A stretch of DNA of 33,370 nucleotides from Rhodoferax sp. Lineage in GTDB: Bacteria > Pseudomonadota > Gammaproteobacteria > Burkholderiales > Burkholderiaceae_C. The notes beneath the pieces are model-generated. The model saw only the letters and a program-made list of their open reading frames with translations, searched no databases and was not told the DNA's origin. The DNA is taken from the NCBI RefSeq assembly GCF_028689305.1, contig NZ_JAQTWM010000017.1, positions 17,767 through 51,136 of the forward strand, in the 5' to 3' direction. A program made the position numbers and the translations under genes. The first letter of the stretch is position 1. The number at the start of each line of letters is the position of its first letter. This document shows, piece by piece, positions 1-9,461 of the stretch.

Positions 1-1042
1 TGAGCAACTGGTAAAGGTCTTTCGGATCGGCCAGTTGCGGAATCAGGGCCACGATCGCCCCCTGGTTCAAGGATTGGGCCTGGTCATGCAGGTAGCGCAG
101 GGCCGAGAAGTCTTCCATGGCAAAACCCACCGAGTCGAACAGGGTGACCTGGGCCTCGTCATCGCGGCCGCTTTGCCGGTCGGCCAGCACTTCCCATAGT
201 TCAGTCACGGCGAAGTCCGGCGGCATGTGTTGCAGGTCGCCTTCGAGGCGGGTCTGCGGCTCGAATTCCACAAACACTTTGGCGCGCTGCAACACGTCCG
301 GGTGAATTTCGGTTTTGCCGGGGCAGTCGCCGCCCACACCGTTGATGTGCATGCCGGGCGCCAGCAGATCCGGGGTGATGATGGTGGCGTTGGTTTTGTC
401 GGCGGTGATGGTGGTCACGATATCGGCACCGCGCACCGCCTCGGCCACACTGGTGCAAGTCGTCAGGCGGAGTTGGGTGGTATCCGGGTTGTTGGCCAGG
501 TTGCGCAACAACTTGGCCGTGGCTTGCGGGTCGATGTCGTAGAGGCGAATCTCTTCAATCCCGAGCAGATGGTGAAACGCCAGCGCCTGGAATTCACTTT
601 GTGCGCCATTGCCAATCAGCGCCATCACGCGGCTGTCCGGCCGGGCCAGCACACGCGCCGCCACAGCCGAGGTGGCAGCGGTGCGCAGGGCCGTGGTCAG
701 GGTCAGTTCGCTGATCAGCAGCGGCAAACCGGTCGCCACATCGGCCAGCACGCCAAAAGCCATCACGGTGGACAGCCCCTGGGCGGTGTTTTTCGGGTGG
801 CCATTGACGTATTTGAAGGTGTAGGTGTCGGCGTCGGCAATCGGCATCAGTTCGATCACGCCGTCGGCGGAGTGGCTGGCCACCCGCGGGGCTTTGTCAA
901 AGTGCGGCCAGCGCAAAAAATCCTGCCGGATGTAGGCGGCCATGCCTTGTAAGGTGGTGGCCAGCCCCACGCGCCGGACCATGCCGGCCACATCGTGTGG
1001 GCTGAGAAACAGTGTCGGGTGATGGGGAGGGGTGGTGTTCAT
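1..1042 (-). CDS. Ornithine cyclodeaminase / mu-crystallin family protein (3' end cut by window edge)
   Basis: The minus-strand frame starts at an ATG at 1040-1042 and stays open to base 1, giving about 347 residues. The family is usually 330-350 aa, so only a few C-terminal residues should be missing. OCD hallmarks visible in order are TFKYVNGHP, LRTAATS, the nucleotide-binding GNGAQSEFQALA and, near the C terminus, FDSVGFAMED with the acidic residue expected at the active site. OCD enzymes convert L-ornithine to L-proline and ammonia with bound NAD; relatives act on other amino or imino acids, so the substrate is not certain. The start is supported by GGAGAG about 7 bases upstream. The gene is divergent from an AsnC/Lrp regulator, a usual arrangement for amino-acid catabolic genes under a local Lrp-type protein. 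Confidence 0.88.
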   Translation of the reverse strand, partial: MNTTPPHHPTLFLSPHDVAGMVRRVGLATTLQGMAAYIRQDFLRWPHFDKAPRVASHSADGVIELMPIADADTYTFKYVNGHPKNTAQGLSTVMAFGVLADVATGLPLLISELTLTTALRTAATSAVAARVLARPDSRVMALIGNGAQSEFQALAFHHLLGIEEIRLYDIDPQATAKLLRNLANNPDTTQLRLTTCTSVAEAVRGADIVTTITADKTNATIITPDLLAPGMHINGVGGDCPGKTEIHPDVLQRAKVFVEFEPQTRLEGDLQHMPPDFAVTELWEVLADRQSGRDDEAQVTLFDSVGFAMEDFSALRYLHDQAQSLNQGAIVALIPQLADPKDLYQLL

Positions 1043-1104
1043 CGGGTCTCTCCGTAGGCCATGCCATGGTGTTGTTGATTTACCGGAGAGTTTGGCGGAC
1101 TGTG

Positions 1105-1124
1105 TTGCCAATCACAATCGGCAA
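1105..1124. promoter_or_regulatory. Candidate operator for the AsnC/Lrp regulator
   Basis: An imperfect dyad with outer arms TTGCC and GGCAA around a 10-base A/T-containing centre lies in the 135-bp divergent intergenic region. A second, looser dyad (ATTG...CAAT) follows around 1147-1163, close to the regulator start. Lrp/AsnC proteins commonly bind such weak dyads in divergent promoters and autoregulate. Assignment to this regulator is inferred from position only. Confidence 0.35.
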
Positions 1125-1177
1125 CTATGTGCAAAAATCGTCAGATAATTGCCACTTTGACAATGTAAATTGCCGTA

Positions 1178-1603
1178 ATGGATGAAACGGATCAACAACT
1201 GCTCTCGCTGCTGCGGCAAGATGCCCGGCTTTCCGTGGCGGCACTGGCCACCAGGTTGAAAGTGTCGCGTGGCACGGTGACCAACCGCATTCGCCGGCTG
1301 GAGGATCAGGGGGTGATTGTGGGCTACACCGTGCGCCTGCGCCCGGACGTGCAGCATGACCAGATCACCGCCTGGATGAGCATCGCGGTCGACGGCAACC
1401 AGACCCGGGCGGTGATTGCCAGCCTGCTGGGCGAGCCCGGTGTGGCCACGCTGCATGACACCAATGGCCGCTGGGATTTGTTGGCCGAGTTGCGGGCAGA
1501 AAGCCTGCAGGAACTGGCCAAGGTGCTGGAACGCATCCGCCTGCTCAAGGGCATCAGCAACACCGAAACCAGCATCCACCTGGAGACATTCCGATTGTCT
1601 TAG
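1178..1603 (+). CDS. Lrp/AsnC family transcriptional regulator
   Basis: 141 residues, slightly short for the family (150-165). The N-terminal winged HTH (about residues 1-55) has the typical MDETDQQLLSLLRQDAR opening and the VSRGTVTNRIRRLEDQGVI recognition region. The rest is a RAM/AsnC ligand-binding beta-alpha-beta domain, with VGYTVRL at its start. Family members are amino-acid-responsive regulators that often control an adjacent divergent catabolic gene, so the neighbouring ornithine cyclodeaminase gene is the likely target and an amino acid the likely effector. No strong ribosome binding site precedes the ATG. The function is inferred from family and context. Confidence 0.9.
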   Translation: MDETDQQLLSLLRQDARLSVAALATRLKVSRGTVTNRIRRLEDQGVIVGYTVRLRPDVQHDQITAWMSIAVDGNQTRAVIASLLGEPGVATLHDTNGRWDLLAELRAESLQELAKVLERIRLLKGISNTETSIHLETFRLS

Positions 1604-1649
1604 ATGACGCCGTCACGACGCAGCTGTACCGTGGGCGTGAGTGATGCCT

Positions 1650-1668
1650 GCGGGGACGATGTCCCCGC
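1650..1668. terminator. GC-rich hairpin between convergent genes
   Basis: A perfect 8-bp stem (GCGGGGAC / GTCCCCGC) with a GAT loop lies between the AsnC/Lrp gene and the convergent pckG stop. It is symmetrical, so it could stop transcription in both directions, but no U-tract follows on either strand, which weakens the intrinsic terminator call. Confidence 0.45.
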
Positions 1669-1681
1669 GCCACCATCACGA

Positions 1682-3532
1682 TCAGACGGCCAAAAGTTTG
1701 GCTTCGAAAGCGGCCTTGGTCGTTTGAAGTGATTCAGGCAGGTGATAGGACAACTGTTCAAAATGCGTTTCGTGCAGTTTGAACTCCTGTTCCCAGGCAG
1801 CCTTGTCGATGCTGGTGACCGCCTTGAATTGTTCGGTGGTGAAGGGTAAACCAGACCAGTTGATCTCTTCAAACAGGGGGGCAATGCCAAACATGGTGTC
1901 GCCACCCCGGGCTTTACCTTCCAGGCGGTCAATCATCCACTTCAGCACACGCATGTTGTCACCGTAGCCGGGCCAGACAAACTTGCCATCCGGCCCCTTG
2001 CGGAACCAGTTCACACAGAAGATCTTGGGCAGGGTGTGGCCCATGCTTTCGAGTTTGCGCTCCATGTCCAGCCAGTGCTGGAAGTAGTCACTCATGTTGT
2101 AACCGCAGAACGGCAACATGGCAAAGGGATCACGACGCACCACCCCCATCTGGCCGACCGCCGCAGCGGTGGTCTCTGAACCCATGGTGGCAGCCATGTA
2201 GACGCCTTCCATCCAGGTACGTGCCTCGGTGACCAGTGGCACAGTGGTGGAGCGGCGGCCACCGAAGATGAAGGCATCAATGGCGACGCCTTCCGGATCA
2301 TTCCACTGTGGATCAAGTGCCGGGTTGTTTTCTGCCGCAACAGTAAAGCGCGAGTTCGGATGGGCCGCCTTGGCGCCGGTCTGTTTGGCAATCTCAGGTG
2401 TCCAGTCGTTGCCTTGCCAGTCCATCAGGTGTGCAGGTACGCCACCACCGTCCTGCTCCATGCCTTCCCACCACACGTCGCCATCATCGGTGAGGGCCAC
2501 ATTCGTGAAAATCACGTTTTTGTCCAGACTGGCCATGCAATTGGGGTTGGTGTGGAAGTTGGTGCCGGGCGCCACGCCAAAGTAACCCGCTTCGGGGTTG
2601 ATGGCGTACATCTTGCCATCTGCGTGCGGTTTGATCCAGGCAATGTCATCGCCGATGGTGGTGACTTTCCAGCCCTCAAAGCCGCTTGGTGGCACCAACA
2701 TGGAAAAGTTGGTCTTGCCGCAAGCGCTGGGGAAGGCTGCTGCCAAATGGTATTTTTGACCCTGCGGATTGGTGACCCCCAGGATCAGCATATGTTCCGC
2801 CAGCCAGCCTTGATCACGCCCCATCGTGGAGGCAATGCGCAACGCAAAACATTTTTTGCCAAGCAGGGCGTTGCCGCCGTAACCGGAGCCGTGGCTCCAG
2901 ATTTCCTGGGTCTCCGGGAAGTGGACAATGTACTTGACCTTGTTACAAGGCCATGTCACGTCAGCCTGGCCCGGCTCCAGGGGGGCTCCGACGGTGTGCA
3001 TGCAGGGCACAAAATGTCCATCCTCACCCAGCACGTCGTAAACCGCCTTTCCCATGCGGGTCATGATTTTCTGATTGACAACCACGTAAGGGCTGTCGGT
3101 GAGTTCGATGCCGATGTGTGAGATATGCGATCCCAGCGGTCCCATGCTGAAGGGCACCACATACATGACACGGCCCCTCATGCAGCCGTCAAACAGCGGA
3201 TGCAATGTGGCGCGCATCTCGGCGGGGGCCATCCAGTTGTTGGTTGGACCGGCGTCTTCCTTTCGCTCGGAGCAGATGAAGGTACGGTCTTCCACGCGAG
3301 CCACGTCGCTGGGGTCGGAACAGGCCAGAAAACTGTTGGGTCGTTTGGCTGGATTGAGTTTCTTGAAGGTGCCCGCATCGACCAGCAACTGGCACAGACG
3401 GGCGTACTCCTGGTCAGAGCCATCACACCAATAAATGCTGTCAGGTTGGGTCAGTGCTGCCATCTGATGCACCCAAGCGATCAGCTGGGGATGTTTAACG
3501 TAACTTGGAATCGTTGATATCTGGCTTTGCAT
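1682..3532 (-). CDS. pckG: Phosphoenolpyruvate carboxykinase (GTP)
   Basis: Catalyses oxaloacetate + GTP to phosphoenolpyruvate + GDP + CO2, the entry step of gluconeogenesis, in the cytoplasm. The GTP-type signature FPSACGKTN (P-loop, about residues 267-275) is intact, followed by the guanine-site segment [14 protein letters not shown] and a typical C-terminal lid region. With the ATG at 3530-3532 the product is 616 aa, the usual length for this family. The open frame extends upstream to 3646 with another ATG at 3586, but that extra N terminus is not typical, while GAGGGA stands about 10 bases before the chosen start. The gene is monocistronic, convergent with the AsnC/Lrp gene and divergent from holA. 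Confidence 0.95.
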   Translation of the reverse strand: MQSQISTIPSYVKHPQLIAWVHQMAALTQPDSIYWCDGSDQEYARLCQLLVDAGTFKKLNPAKRPNSFLACSDPSDVARVEDRTFICSERKEDAGPTNNWMAPAEMRATLHPLFDGCMRGRVMYVVPFSMGPLGSHISHIGIELTDSPYVVVNQKIMTRMGKAVYDVLGEDGHFVPCMHTVGAPLEPGQADVTWPCNKVKYIVHFPETQEIWSHGSGYGGNALLGKKCFALRIASTMGRDQGWLAEHMLILGVTNPQGQKYHLAAAFPSACGKTNFSMLVPPSGFEGWKVTTIGDDIAWIKPHADGKMYAINPEAGYFGVAPGTNFHTNPNCMASLDKNVIFTNVALTDDGDVWWEGMEQDGGGVPAHLMDWQGNDWTPEIAKQTGAKAAHPNSRFTVAAENNPALDPQWNDPEGVAIDAFIFGGRRSTTVPLVTEARTWMEGVYMAATMGSETTAAAVGQMGVVRRDPFAMLPFCGYNMSDYFQHWLDMERKLESMGHTLPKIFCVNWFRKGPDGKFVWPGYGDNMRVLKWMIDRLEGKARGGDTMFGIAPLFEEINWSGLPFTTEQFKAVTSIDKAAWEQEFKLHETHFEQLSYHLPESLQTTKAAFEAKLLAV

Positions 3533-3796
3533 CACGAGTGTGTCCCTCAGTTGATAATGGATGGATTCATTGGTTGGATCAGTCATTACTTCCAGGTGTC
3601 GAATGGATGACACAAACACCCTTAGTCCCAAGCCAATTTCAGGCATCTTACCTGTGTTACCTGACGGTTACACGAGGGTGCCCGGATGGCGCGTCGCACA
3701 GGCTGGACTCACCAGCCGAGCAAGCCACAGGCGCTCAGGTGCGCGCGCATCCGTCCGATCTTCTTGCCAGTGCCAGATTCCGCATTGCCCGACCTT

Positions 3797-4879
3797 ATGC
3801 AACTCAGTCTCAACCAGCTCCAGCCGCACCTCAACAAAGGCCTGAAAAGCCTCTACACCCTGCATGGTGACGAGCCCCTGCTGATCCAGGAGGCCCTGGA
3901 TGCCATCCGCGCCACGGCCCGCGGGCTCGGGTTTACCGAACGGGTGTCCTACACGGTAGCGGGCGCGCACTTTGACTGGAGCGAGGTGCTGGCGGCCTGC
4001 GGGTCCATGAGCCTGTTTGCCGACAAGCAGATGGTGGAGCTGCGCATCCCCAGCGGCAAGCCCGGCAAGGACGGCAGCACCGCACTGCAGCAGCTGGCTG
4101 AGCAGGCCCATGGCAACGACACCACCTTGACCCTGGTGATCCTGCCGCGGCTGGACAAAATGACCAAATCCAGCGCCTGGTTTGCTGCGCTGGAGCGTGG
4201 CGTCACGCTGGCAGTCGAGCCGGTGGAGCGCGCTGCCCTGCCGCAGTGGATCGCCCAACGTCTGGCCAGCCAGGGGCAACGGGTGGTGGCTGGTGAAGAG
4301 GGGCAGCGCACGCTGCAGTTTTTTGCCGATCGGGTGGAGGGCAACCTGCTGGCGGCCCACCAGGAGATCCAGAAACTGGCCCTGTTGCATCCGGCCGGGG
4401 AACTCGGCTTTGACCAGATCGAAGCCGCTGTGCTCAACGTCGCCCGCTACGACGTGTTCAAGCTCAGCGAGGCGGTGCTGGCCGGACAGGTCGCGCGGGT
4501 GCAGCGTATGCTGGACGGTCTGCAGGCCGAAGGTGAGGCTGAAGTGCTGGTGCATTACACGCTGGCGGAGGACATTCGTGCGCTCAAACGTGTCAAGGAC
4601 GCCATGGGGCAGGGCAAACCATTGCCGATGGCGCTACGCGAACAGCGGGTCTGGGGCAACAAGGAGCGTCTGTTTGAACGTGTCCTGCCGCGCCTGAGCG
4701 AGACGGACCTGACCCAGTTGCTGCACCATGCCCATCTGGTCGACGGTATCGTCAAAGGGCTGAAAGTGCCGGACTGGCCCACCGATGCCTGGCAGGCGCT
4801 GGGGCGGTTGGCGGTGATGTTGTGTGCCCGGTGTGTGGCCGGGCCCGCCAAGACCGCTATGGCCAACCGACCGGCCTAG
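3797..4879 (+). CDS. holA: DNA polymerase III subunit delta
   Basis: 360 residues, matching the family (about 340-360). It starts MQLSLNQLQPHLNKGLKSLY, followed by HGDEPLLIQEALDAIR as in delta subunits of the clamp loader, with the AAA+-like fold and a C-terminal collar domain (EDIRALKRVKDAM and onward). Delta opens the beta sliding clamp inside the gamma/tau complex. The frame is open to 3686 but the residues upstream of 3797 look non-coding, so the internal ATG is chosen; no clear ribosome binding site is seen. In many Burkholderiales this gene sits between lptE and proA. Here lptE is not upstream within the window and two unrelated genes separate it from proA. Confidence 0.9.
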   Translation: MQLSLNQLQPHLNKGLKSLYTLHGDEPLLIQEALDAIRATARGLGFTERVSYTVAGAHFDWSEVLAACGSMSLFADKQMVELRIPSGKPGKDGSTALQQLAEQAHGNDTTLTLVILPRLDKMTKSSAWFAALERGVTLAVEPVERAALPQWIAQRLASQGQRVVAGEEGQRTLQFFADRVEGNLLAAHQEIQKLALLHPAGELGFDQIEAAVLNVARYDVFKLSEAVLAGQVARVQRMLDGLQAEGEAEVLVHYTLAEDIRALKRVKDAMGQGKPLPMALREQRVWGNKERLFERVLPRLSETDLTQLLHHAHLVDGIVKGLKVPDWPTDAWQALGRLAVMLCARCVAGPAKTAMANRPA

Positions 4880-4939
4880 CGGGGTTGTGCCGGTGTTGCA
4901 GTAGCATGACTGAATGAATCAGTGAAAGGAAGGCAATCC

Positions 4940-6976
4940 ATGGCAGCTTCTGACAACTCCCCCCACTTGCCCAACTGGCCGCTGGCGCGGGGCCTGGCTG
5001 CGGTCCTCGCCGTGCTGGGCTGCGCAGAGACACTGGCCGGTGACTTGGCGGCCAATACCCGAGCCACCTTGGCCGTGCTGGAAACCACCGACCTGCACAC
5101 CAACGTGCTGAGTTACGACTACTTCAAGCTGGCCGAGGACAAGTCGCTCGGGTTTGAGCGGGTGGCCACGCTGATCAAGGCAGCTCGGGCCGAGTTTCCC
5201 AACCATGTGCTGCTGGACAATGGTGATGCCATCCAGGGGACGGCGCTGGCGGACTACCAGGCGCTGGTCAAGCCGCTGGCCTGTGATGAGACACTGGCCA
5301 TGTACAAGGTCATGAACCAGGCCGGTTATGACGGCGCGGGCATTGGCAACCACGAATTCAACTACGGACTGGCCTACCTGAACCAGATCACGGGTAGCCG
5401 TTTTGATGTGGATGGAGTCGAGGTCGGAGCCAAACCCTGTGCCGGCCCCAATTTCCCGCTGGTGCTGGCCAATGTGTACAGCGCCAAGACCCGGGCGCCG
5501 CTGTTTGCGCCGTACCGGATCATCAGCAAGACCATCAGCGCCACCACGCCTGATGGTCGCAGTGTGAGCGTTCCGCTGAGGATTGGCATCATCGGTTTTG
5601 CGCCAACCGCCATCCTGGCCTGGGACAAACGCTGGCTCGATGGCAAGGTCTATGTGGAAGGTGCGGTGGAAGCGGCGCGCCAATATGTGCCCGAAATGCG
5701 TCGCCAGGGGGCTGATCTGGTGGTGGCACTGGCGCATGGGGGCATCGACAGCGTCAACTACGCCCCGGCGATGGAAAGCCCCAATGCGCACCTGGCGCAG
5801 GTACCGGGTATTGACGCCATGCTGATGGGCCACACCCACCAGGTGTTTCCCGATGCGGCCAGCAAGGTCGCGGCGTTCAGTCAGGCCGGGGTCGACAAGG
5901 TCAAAGGCACGGTCAACGGTACGCCCGCGGTGATGGCCAGCTACTGGGGCAAACACCTGGGCGTGATCCAGCTGCAACTCGTCTACAACGGCCAGCAGTG
6001 GACGGTGGACCGCAGTGCCACCCAGGTGCAGGCTCGTCCGATCCAGAACGCCGACAAAACCTATGTGGCGGCAGACCCGAGCGTGGCCGCGGCCGTTGCC
6101 GCCGAGCATGCGGCCACCATCGCCTATGTCAAAACGCCGATTGGCAGCACCAACTTTCGCCTGAGTAGCTACTTTGCCGACGTGGGTGACGTGTCAGCCA
6201 TCGAGATCGTGAACCAGGCACAAGCCCAATACGTGGCCGACTATGTGGCGGCCAATCTGCCGCAGTATGCGCAGCTGCCAGTGTTGTCGGTGAGTGCGCC
6301 GTTCAAGAGTGGTTTTGCCGGTGGCCGTGACTTCACCGATGTGGCGCTGGGTGACGTGGCCATCAACAACGCGGCTGACCTGTACCTCTACCCCAATACC
6401 GTGCATGCCGTGCGAGTGCAGGGCCGTGACATCCAGAACTGGCTGGAGACGGCAGCCAGGCGTTTCAACCAGATTGACCCGGCCAAGTCCACCGACCAGC
6501 TGCTGATCAGCACCTTTCCCGGCTACAACTTTGACGTGTTCAGCTCGCCCGACATCCGCTACGAGATCGACGTGACCCAGCCGCTGGGCAGCCGCATCAA
6601 ACACCTGAGTTACAAAGGTGCGGCCATTGACCCGCAGGCCTATTTCATCATCGCCACCAACAACTACCGCGCCAGCGGCGGCGGCAGTTTTCCAGGGCTG
6701 GATGGCAGCAAGACCATCTACGCCTCACCCGACGCCAATCGCGATGTGCTGATCAACCACATCAAGGCCACCAAGACCCTGACGCTGGCCAAGAACGGCT
6801 CAGACCGAAGCTGGCGTTTTACCAAGGTGGCGACGGCCGGGCGGGTGATCTTCAAGTCCGCACCCGGCCAATTGGCACTGGCCACCGCCGTGGGGCTGGA
6901 CAACATCACTGCCATCAACAACGACGATGGCAGTGGCAAAGCCCTGGCGGACTACGCGATTGACCTGTCCAGGTGA
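4940..6976 (+). CDS. cpdB: Periplasmic 2',3'-cyclic-nucleotide 2'-phosphodiesterase / 3'-nucleotidase
   Basis: 678 residues. An N-terminal hydrophobic signal segment (about residues 15-34) points to export. A metallophosphatase domain follows with ETTDLHTNV (D51, H53), LLDNGD (D93, D96), GNHEFNYG (N137, H138), LAHGG (H266) and MGHTHQ (297-300). A 5'-nucleotidase C-terminal domain covers about 410-640. The cyclic-phosphodiesterase branch fits best because of the YDYFKLAEDKSLGFERVATLI segment after the first motif. Such enzymes release phosphate and nucleosides from cyclic and 3'-nucleotides in the periplasm. The start at 4940 is supported by AAGGAAGG about 6 bases upstream; an in-frame ATG at 4922 has weaker support. 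A cysteine (VLGC, residue 28) in the signal region could be read as a poor lipobox, so lipoprotein status is unresolved. Confidence 0.88.
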   Translation: MAASDNSPHLPNWPLARGLAAVLAVLGCAETLAGDLAANTRATLAVLETTDLHTNVLSYDYFKLAEDKSLGFERVATLIKAARAEFPNHVLLDNGDAIQGTALADYQALVKPLACDETLAMYKVMNQAGYDGAGIGNHEFNYGLAYLNQITGSRFDVDGVEVGAKPCAGPNFPLVLANVYSAKTRAPLFAPYRIISKTISATTPDGRSVSVPLRIGIIGFAPTAILAWDKRWLDGKVYVEGAVEAARQYVPEMRRQGADLVVALAHGGIDSVNYAPAMESPNAHLAQVPGIDAMLMGHTHQVFPDAASKVAAFSQAGVDKVKGTVNGTPAVMASYWGKHLGVIQLQLVYNGQQWTVDRSATQVQARPIQNADKTYVAADPSVAAAVAAEHAATIAYVKTPIGSTNFRLSSYFADVGDVSAIEIVNQAQAQYVADYVAANLPQYAQLPVLSVSAPFKSGFAGGRDFTDVALGDVAINNAADLYLYPNTVHAVRVQGRDIQNWLETAARRFNQIDPAKSTDQLLISTFPGYNFDVFSSPDIRYEIDVTQPLGSRIKHLSYKGAAIDPQAYFIIATNNYRASGGGSFPGLDGSKTIYASPDANRDVLINHIKATKTLTLAKNGSDRSWRFTKVATAGRVIFKSAPGQLALATAVGLDNITAINNDDGSGKALADYAIDLSR

Positions 6977-7013
6977 AGCGTGCCCCCAACCAGGTGCGGG
7001 GCCGGTGCGCGGA

Positions 7014-7880
7014 TCACGGGTTGTAGCGCTGCTGGCGCATCCACTTGGTGGCGATCCATTTCTCGCCAGCCACCACCGGCACGCCGCTGTGTAAGGACAG
7101 CGGGTCCACCTGCCCCAGGCTGTTGCAGTATTCAAAATAGGCGGCTGAGCCCTTTTTGGGGGTGACCGACAGCTGCACCGATGGAAAGGTGGTTTCGCCG
7201 CCTTCCTGCACATCGTTGAGGTACATCACCAGGGTGCTGACGCGCTGGCCGCCCTTGGCCAGATGGGGCAGGCTGCCTGGGTCCTCGGGCGGGAAGTAGT
7301 CAAAGTGGGCCTTGTATTCGGCGCCGACGGGATAGTGCAGGATCTGGATGCCTTCGCCATTCTCCACCGGCCAGTGCATCAGCTCGGCAATACGGCGGTC
7401 CAGCCGGGTGATGAAATCGTTCTCGTTGAGGTAAAAAAACGTGCCATAACTGCTGCGCGCATCAATCACTTTTTCCTGGCCGCTGGCCGGGTCCACAATG
7501 GCCGAGCGTTTGAGCTTGAGCCGCGCCAGCTCGACCAGCTGGTCACATTCGTCCGGTGACATGAAGTCGTCCAGCACCGCGATCACCGGCCGGGCCAGAC
7601 GCATGGTGACATGGACATCACGATCCTGGGTGTGGATCACATTGCCACTCTGGGGCAGGCGGGGGGACTCATAAACATAGGCCTGCGGCGTGGGCGGTGT
7701 CGCGGGCGTGACGCCGGCTGTGCCCCGGGTCAGCGCCTGCTGGAGCTCAGCGGTGGCCAGTGATGGGGAGATGCCTGTTTCGACCATGGTGTCCAGCAGC
7801 GAGGCCTGGCTGCAACCACGCGCCAGGTTTTCGTCCAGCCAGGCGCGCCATTGTGGCGACAAAGCGCTAGGGTTGTTCAT
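7014..7880 (-). CDS. 2OG-Fe(II) oxygenase, prolyl 4-hydroxylase alpha-like
   Basis: 288 residues. The C-terminal half is a P4Hc double-stranded beta-helix domain with the iron triad H192 and D194 (AHFDYF) and H264 (LSLHSGVP), plus K274 (GEKW), the residue expected to bind 2-oxoglutarate. An N-terminal helical region of about 90 residues, with a Pro/Thr-rich linker near 55-70, precedes it and is not recognised. Such enzymes hydroxylate peptidyl-proline or other substrates; the bacterial target is unknown. The start is unambiguous: AGGAGG stands 6 bases before the ATG. The gene is convergent with cpdB and divergent from proA, so it is probably transcribed alone. Confidence 0.88.
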   Translation of the reverse strand: MNNPSALSPQWRAWLDENLARGCSQASLLDTMVETGISPSLATAELQQALTRGTAGVTPATPPTPQAYVYESPRLPQSGNVIHTQDRDVHVTMRLARPVIAVLDDFMSPDECDQLVELARLKLKRSAIVDPASGQEKVIDARSSYGTFFYLNENDFITRLDRRIAELMHWPVENGEGIQILHYPVGAEYKAHFDYFPPEDPGSLPHLAKGGQRVSTLVMYLNDVQEGGETTFPSVQLSVTPKKGSAAYFEYCNSLGQVDPLSLHSGVPVVAGEKWIATKWMRQQRYNP

Positions 7881-7975
7881 CAAAATCCTCCTGTCGACAG
7901 TTTACGCGTTGACCGTGGCACGGCCCGCCATGGGCCTGGGGGCGGGTATTCCCTTGGTCGTGCCAAAATGCCTGG

Positions 7976-9331
7976 ATGAATGCTCTTAACCTCACTGACT
8001 ACACCCACACCCTGGGTTTACAGGCAAAACAGGCCTCAGCCCGGATGGCCAAAGCGCCGGCAGCTATCAAAAACGCAGCGCTCAAGCGACTGGCCGATCT
8101 GCTGCGCGCCAATGTGGCGGCGTTGCAGGTCGACAATGCCAAAGACATTGAACGCGCCGTGGCCGCAGGACTGGCCGCACCGATGGTGGACCGGCTCAAG
8201 CTCACACCCAAAGTGATCGAGACCTGCGCCCAGGGCTGCGAACAACTGGCGGCCATGGCTGATGTGATTGGCGAAATCATCGGCATGAAAGAGCAGCCCA
8301 GCGGCATCCGCGTGGGCCAGATGCGTGTGCCCATTGGGGTCTTCGGCATGATTTTCGAGAGCCGTCCGAACGTGACGATCGAGGCCGCCAGCCTGTCCAT
8401 CAAGAGTGGCAATGCCTGCATCCTGCGTGGCGGCTCCGAAGCGATTGACTCCAACAAGGCGCTGGCCAGACTGGTGCAGCAGGCGCTGGTTGACAGCGGT
8501 TTGCCCGAGCATGCGGTGCAGCTGGTGCAAACCACCGACCGCGAGGTGGTGGGCCAATTGATCGCCATGCCGCAGTTTGTGGATGTGATCATCCCGCGCG
8601 GCGGCAAGGGGTTGATCGAGCGCATCAGCCGCGAGGCTAAGGTGCCGGTCATCAAACACCTGGACGGCAACTGCCACACCTATGTGGATGACCCGTGCGA
8701 CATCGCGATGGCGGTCAAGGTGGCCGACAACGCCAAAACCAGCAAATACAGCCCGTGCAACGCCACCGAAAGCCTGCTGGTGGCGCGTGGTGTGGCGCCA
8801 GAGTTTTTGCCCCGAATCGGCCAGATTTACGCCGACAAGGGGGTGGAGATGCGCTGCGACGCCGAGGCCCTGGCCTTGTTGCAGACTTATCAGGAAAACA
8901 GGCCACCAGCCCAGGTAAATAAAGCGGATTCAGCTATAAATAATGCAGCAAATCACGGGGCGGCCGCTGACCTCAAGCTGGTGCTGGCTCAGGCGTCGGA
9001 CTGGTTTGAGGAATACCTGGCGCCGATCATCAGCATCAAGATCGTGGCCGGGGTGGACGAGGCCATCACCCACATCAACCAGTACAGCAGCCACCACACC
9101 GATGCCATCCTGACGCGCGACCACATGCACGCCCAGGCGTTCCTGCGCGAGGTGGATTCGGCCAGCGTCATGGTCAATACCAGCACGCGTTTTGCCGACG
9201 GGTTTGAGTACGGCCTGGGGGCCGAAATCGGCATCAGCACCGATAAGTTCCACGCCCGCGGTCCGGTGGGGATCGAAGGACTGACCTCGCTGAAATATGT
9301 GGTGCTCGGCCAGGGTGAAGTGCGTGCCTGA
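7976..9331 (+). CDS. proA: Glutamate-5-semialdehyde dehydrogenase (gamma-glutamyl phosphate reductase)
   Basis: Second step of proline synthesis: NADPH-dependent reduction of gamma-glutamyl phosphate to glutamate semialdehyde. The 451-aa product has the aldehyde-dehydrogenase-like fold with [30 protein letters not shown], the catalytic cysteine C261 ([12 protein letters not shown]) and the C-terminal [18 protein letters not shown]. It is longer than the E. coli enzyme (417 aa), mainly from an extra Asn/Ala-rich stretch at about residues 307-333 encoded by an unusually A/T-rich segment. The flanking catalytic regions are intact and the frame is uninterrupted, so the enzyme should be functional. 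Confidence 0.95.
   Translation: MNALNLTDYTHTLGLQAKQASARMAKAPAAIKNAALKRLADLLRANVAALQVDNAKDIERAVAAGLAAPMVDRLKLTPKVIETCAQGCEQLAAMADVIGEIIGMKEQPSGIRVGQMRVPIGVFGMIFESRPNVTIEAASLSIKSGNACILRGGSEAIDSNKALARLVQQALVDSGLPEHAVQLVQTTDREVVGQLIAMPQFVDVIIPRGGKGLIERISREAKVPVIKHLDGNCHTYVDDPCDIAMAVKVADNAKTSKYSPCNATESLLVARGVAPEFLPRIGQIYADKGVEMRCDAEALALLQTYQENRPPAQVNKADSAINNAANHGAAADLKLVLAQASDWFEEYLAPIISIKIVAGVDEAITHINQYSSHHTDAILTRDHMHAQAFLREVDSASVMVNTSTRFADGFEYGLGAEIGISTDKFHARGPVGIEGLTSLKYVVLGQGEVRA
8894..8974 (+). other. A/T-rich in-frame insertion within proA
   Basis: This stretch encodes about 27 extra residues ([20 protein letters not shown] and following) between the catalytic and C-terminal parts of ProA. 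Its middle (about 8917-8952) is far more A/T-rich than the gene around it and contains AGCTATAAATAAT. That resembles short dispersed A/T-rich repeats I associate with Comamonadaceae genomes. The repeat identity is recalled, not verified. Confidence 0.3.
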
Positions 9332-9380
9332 ATTTCCCCTGAGGGAGCGCCATGAAAGCGGGTTTTCCTCCCCAAGAGGC

Positions 9381-9426
9381 ACGTGGCCGCCAGGCTGCGG
9401 CCGGCTGGGGCGGCTGGCCGCCACGT
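9381..9426. terminator. Large inverted repeat between proA and gshA
   Basis: The arms 9381-9393 (ACGTGGCCGCCAG) and 9414-9426 (CTGGCCGCCACGT) pair over 13 bases with one mismatch, around a 20-base GC-rich loop. It lies in the 130-bp gap after proA and about 35 bases before the gshA start. No U-tract follows, so it may be a factor-assisted terminator, an attenuator-like leader structure or an mRNA-stabilising hairpin. Confidence 0.4.
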
Positions 9427-9461
9427 CCTAGAATCAAAGCCACTACTTCGCAAGGGTTACC

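Noticed and set aside
4919-6109. Open frame of 396 codons on the minus strand opposite cpdB
   Set aside because: It lies opposite strongly conserved metallophosphatase motifs and has no recognisable protein features of its own.
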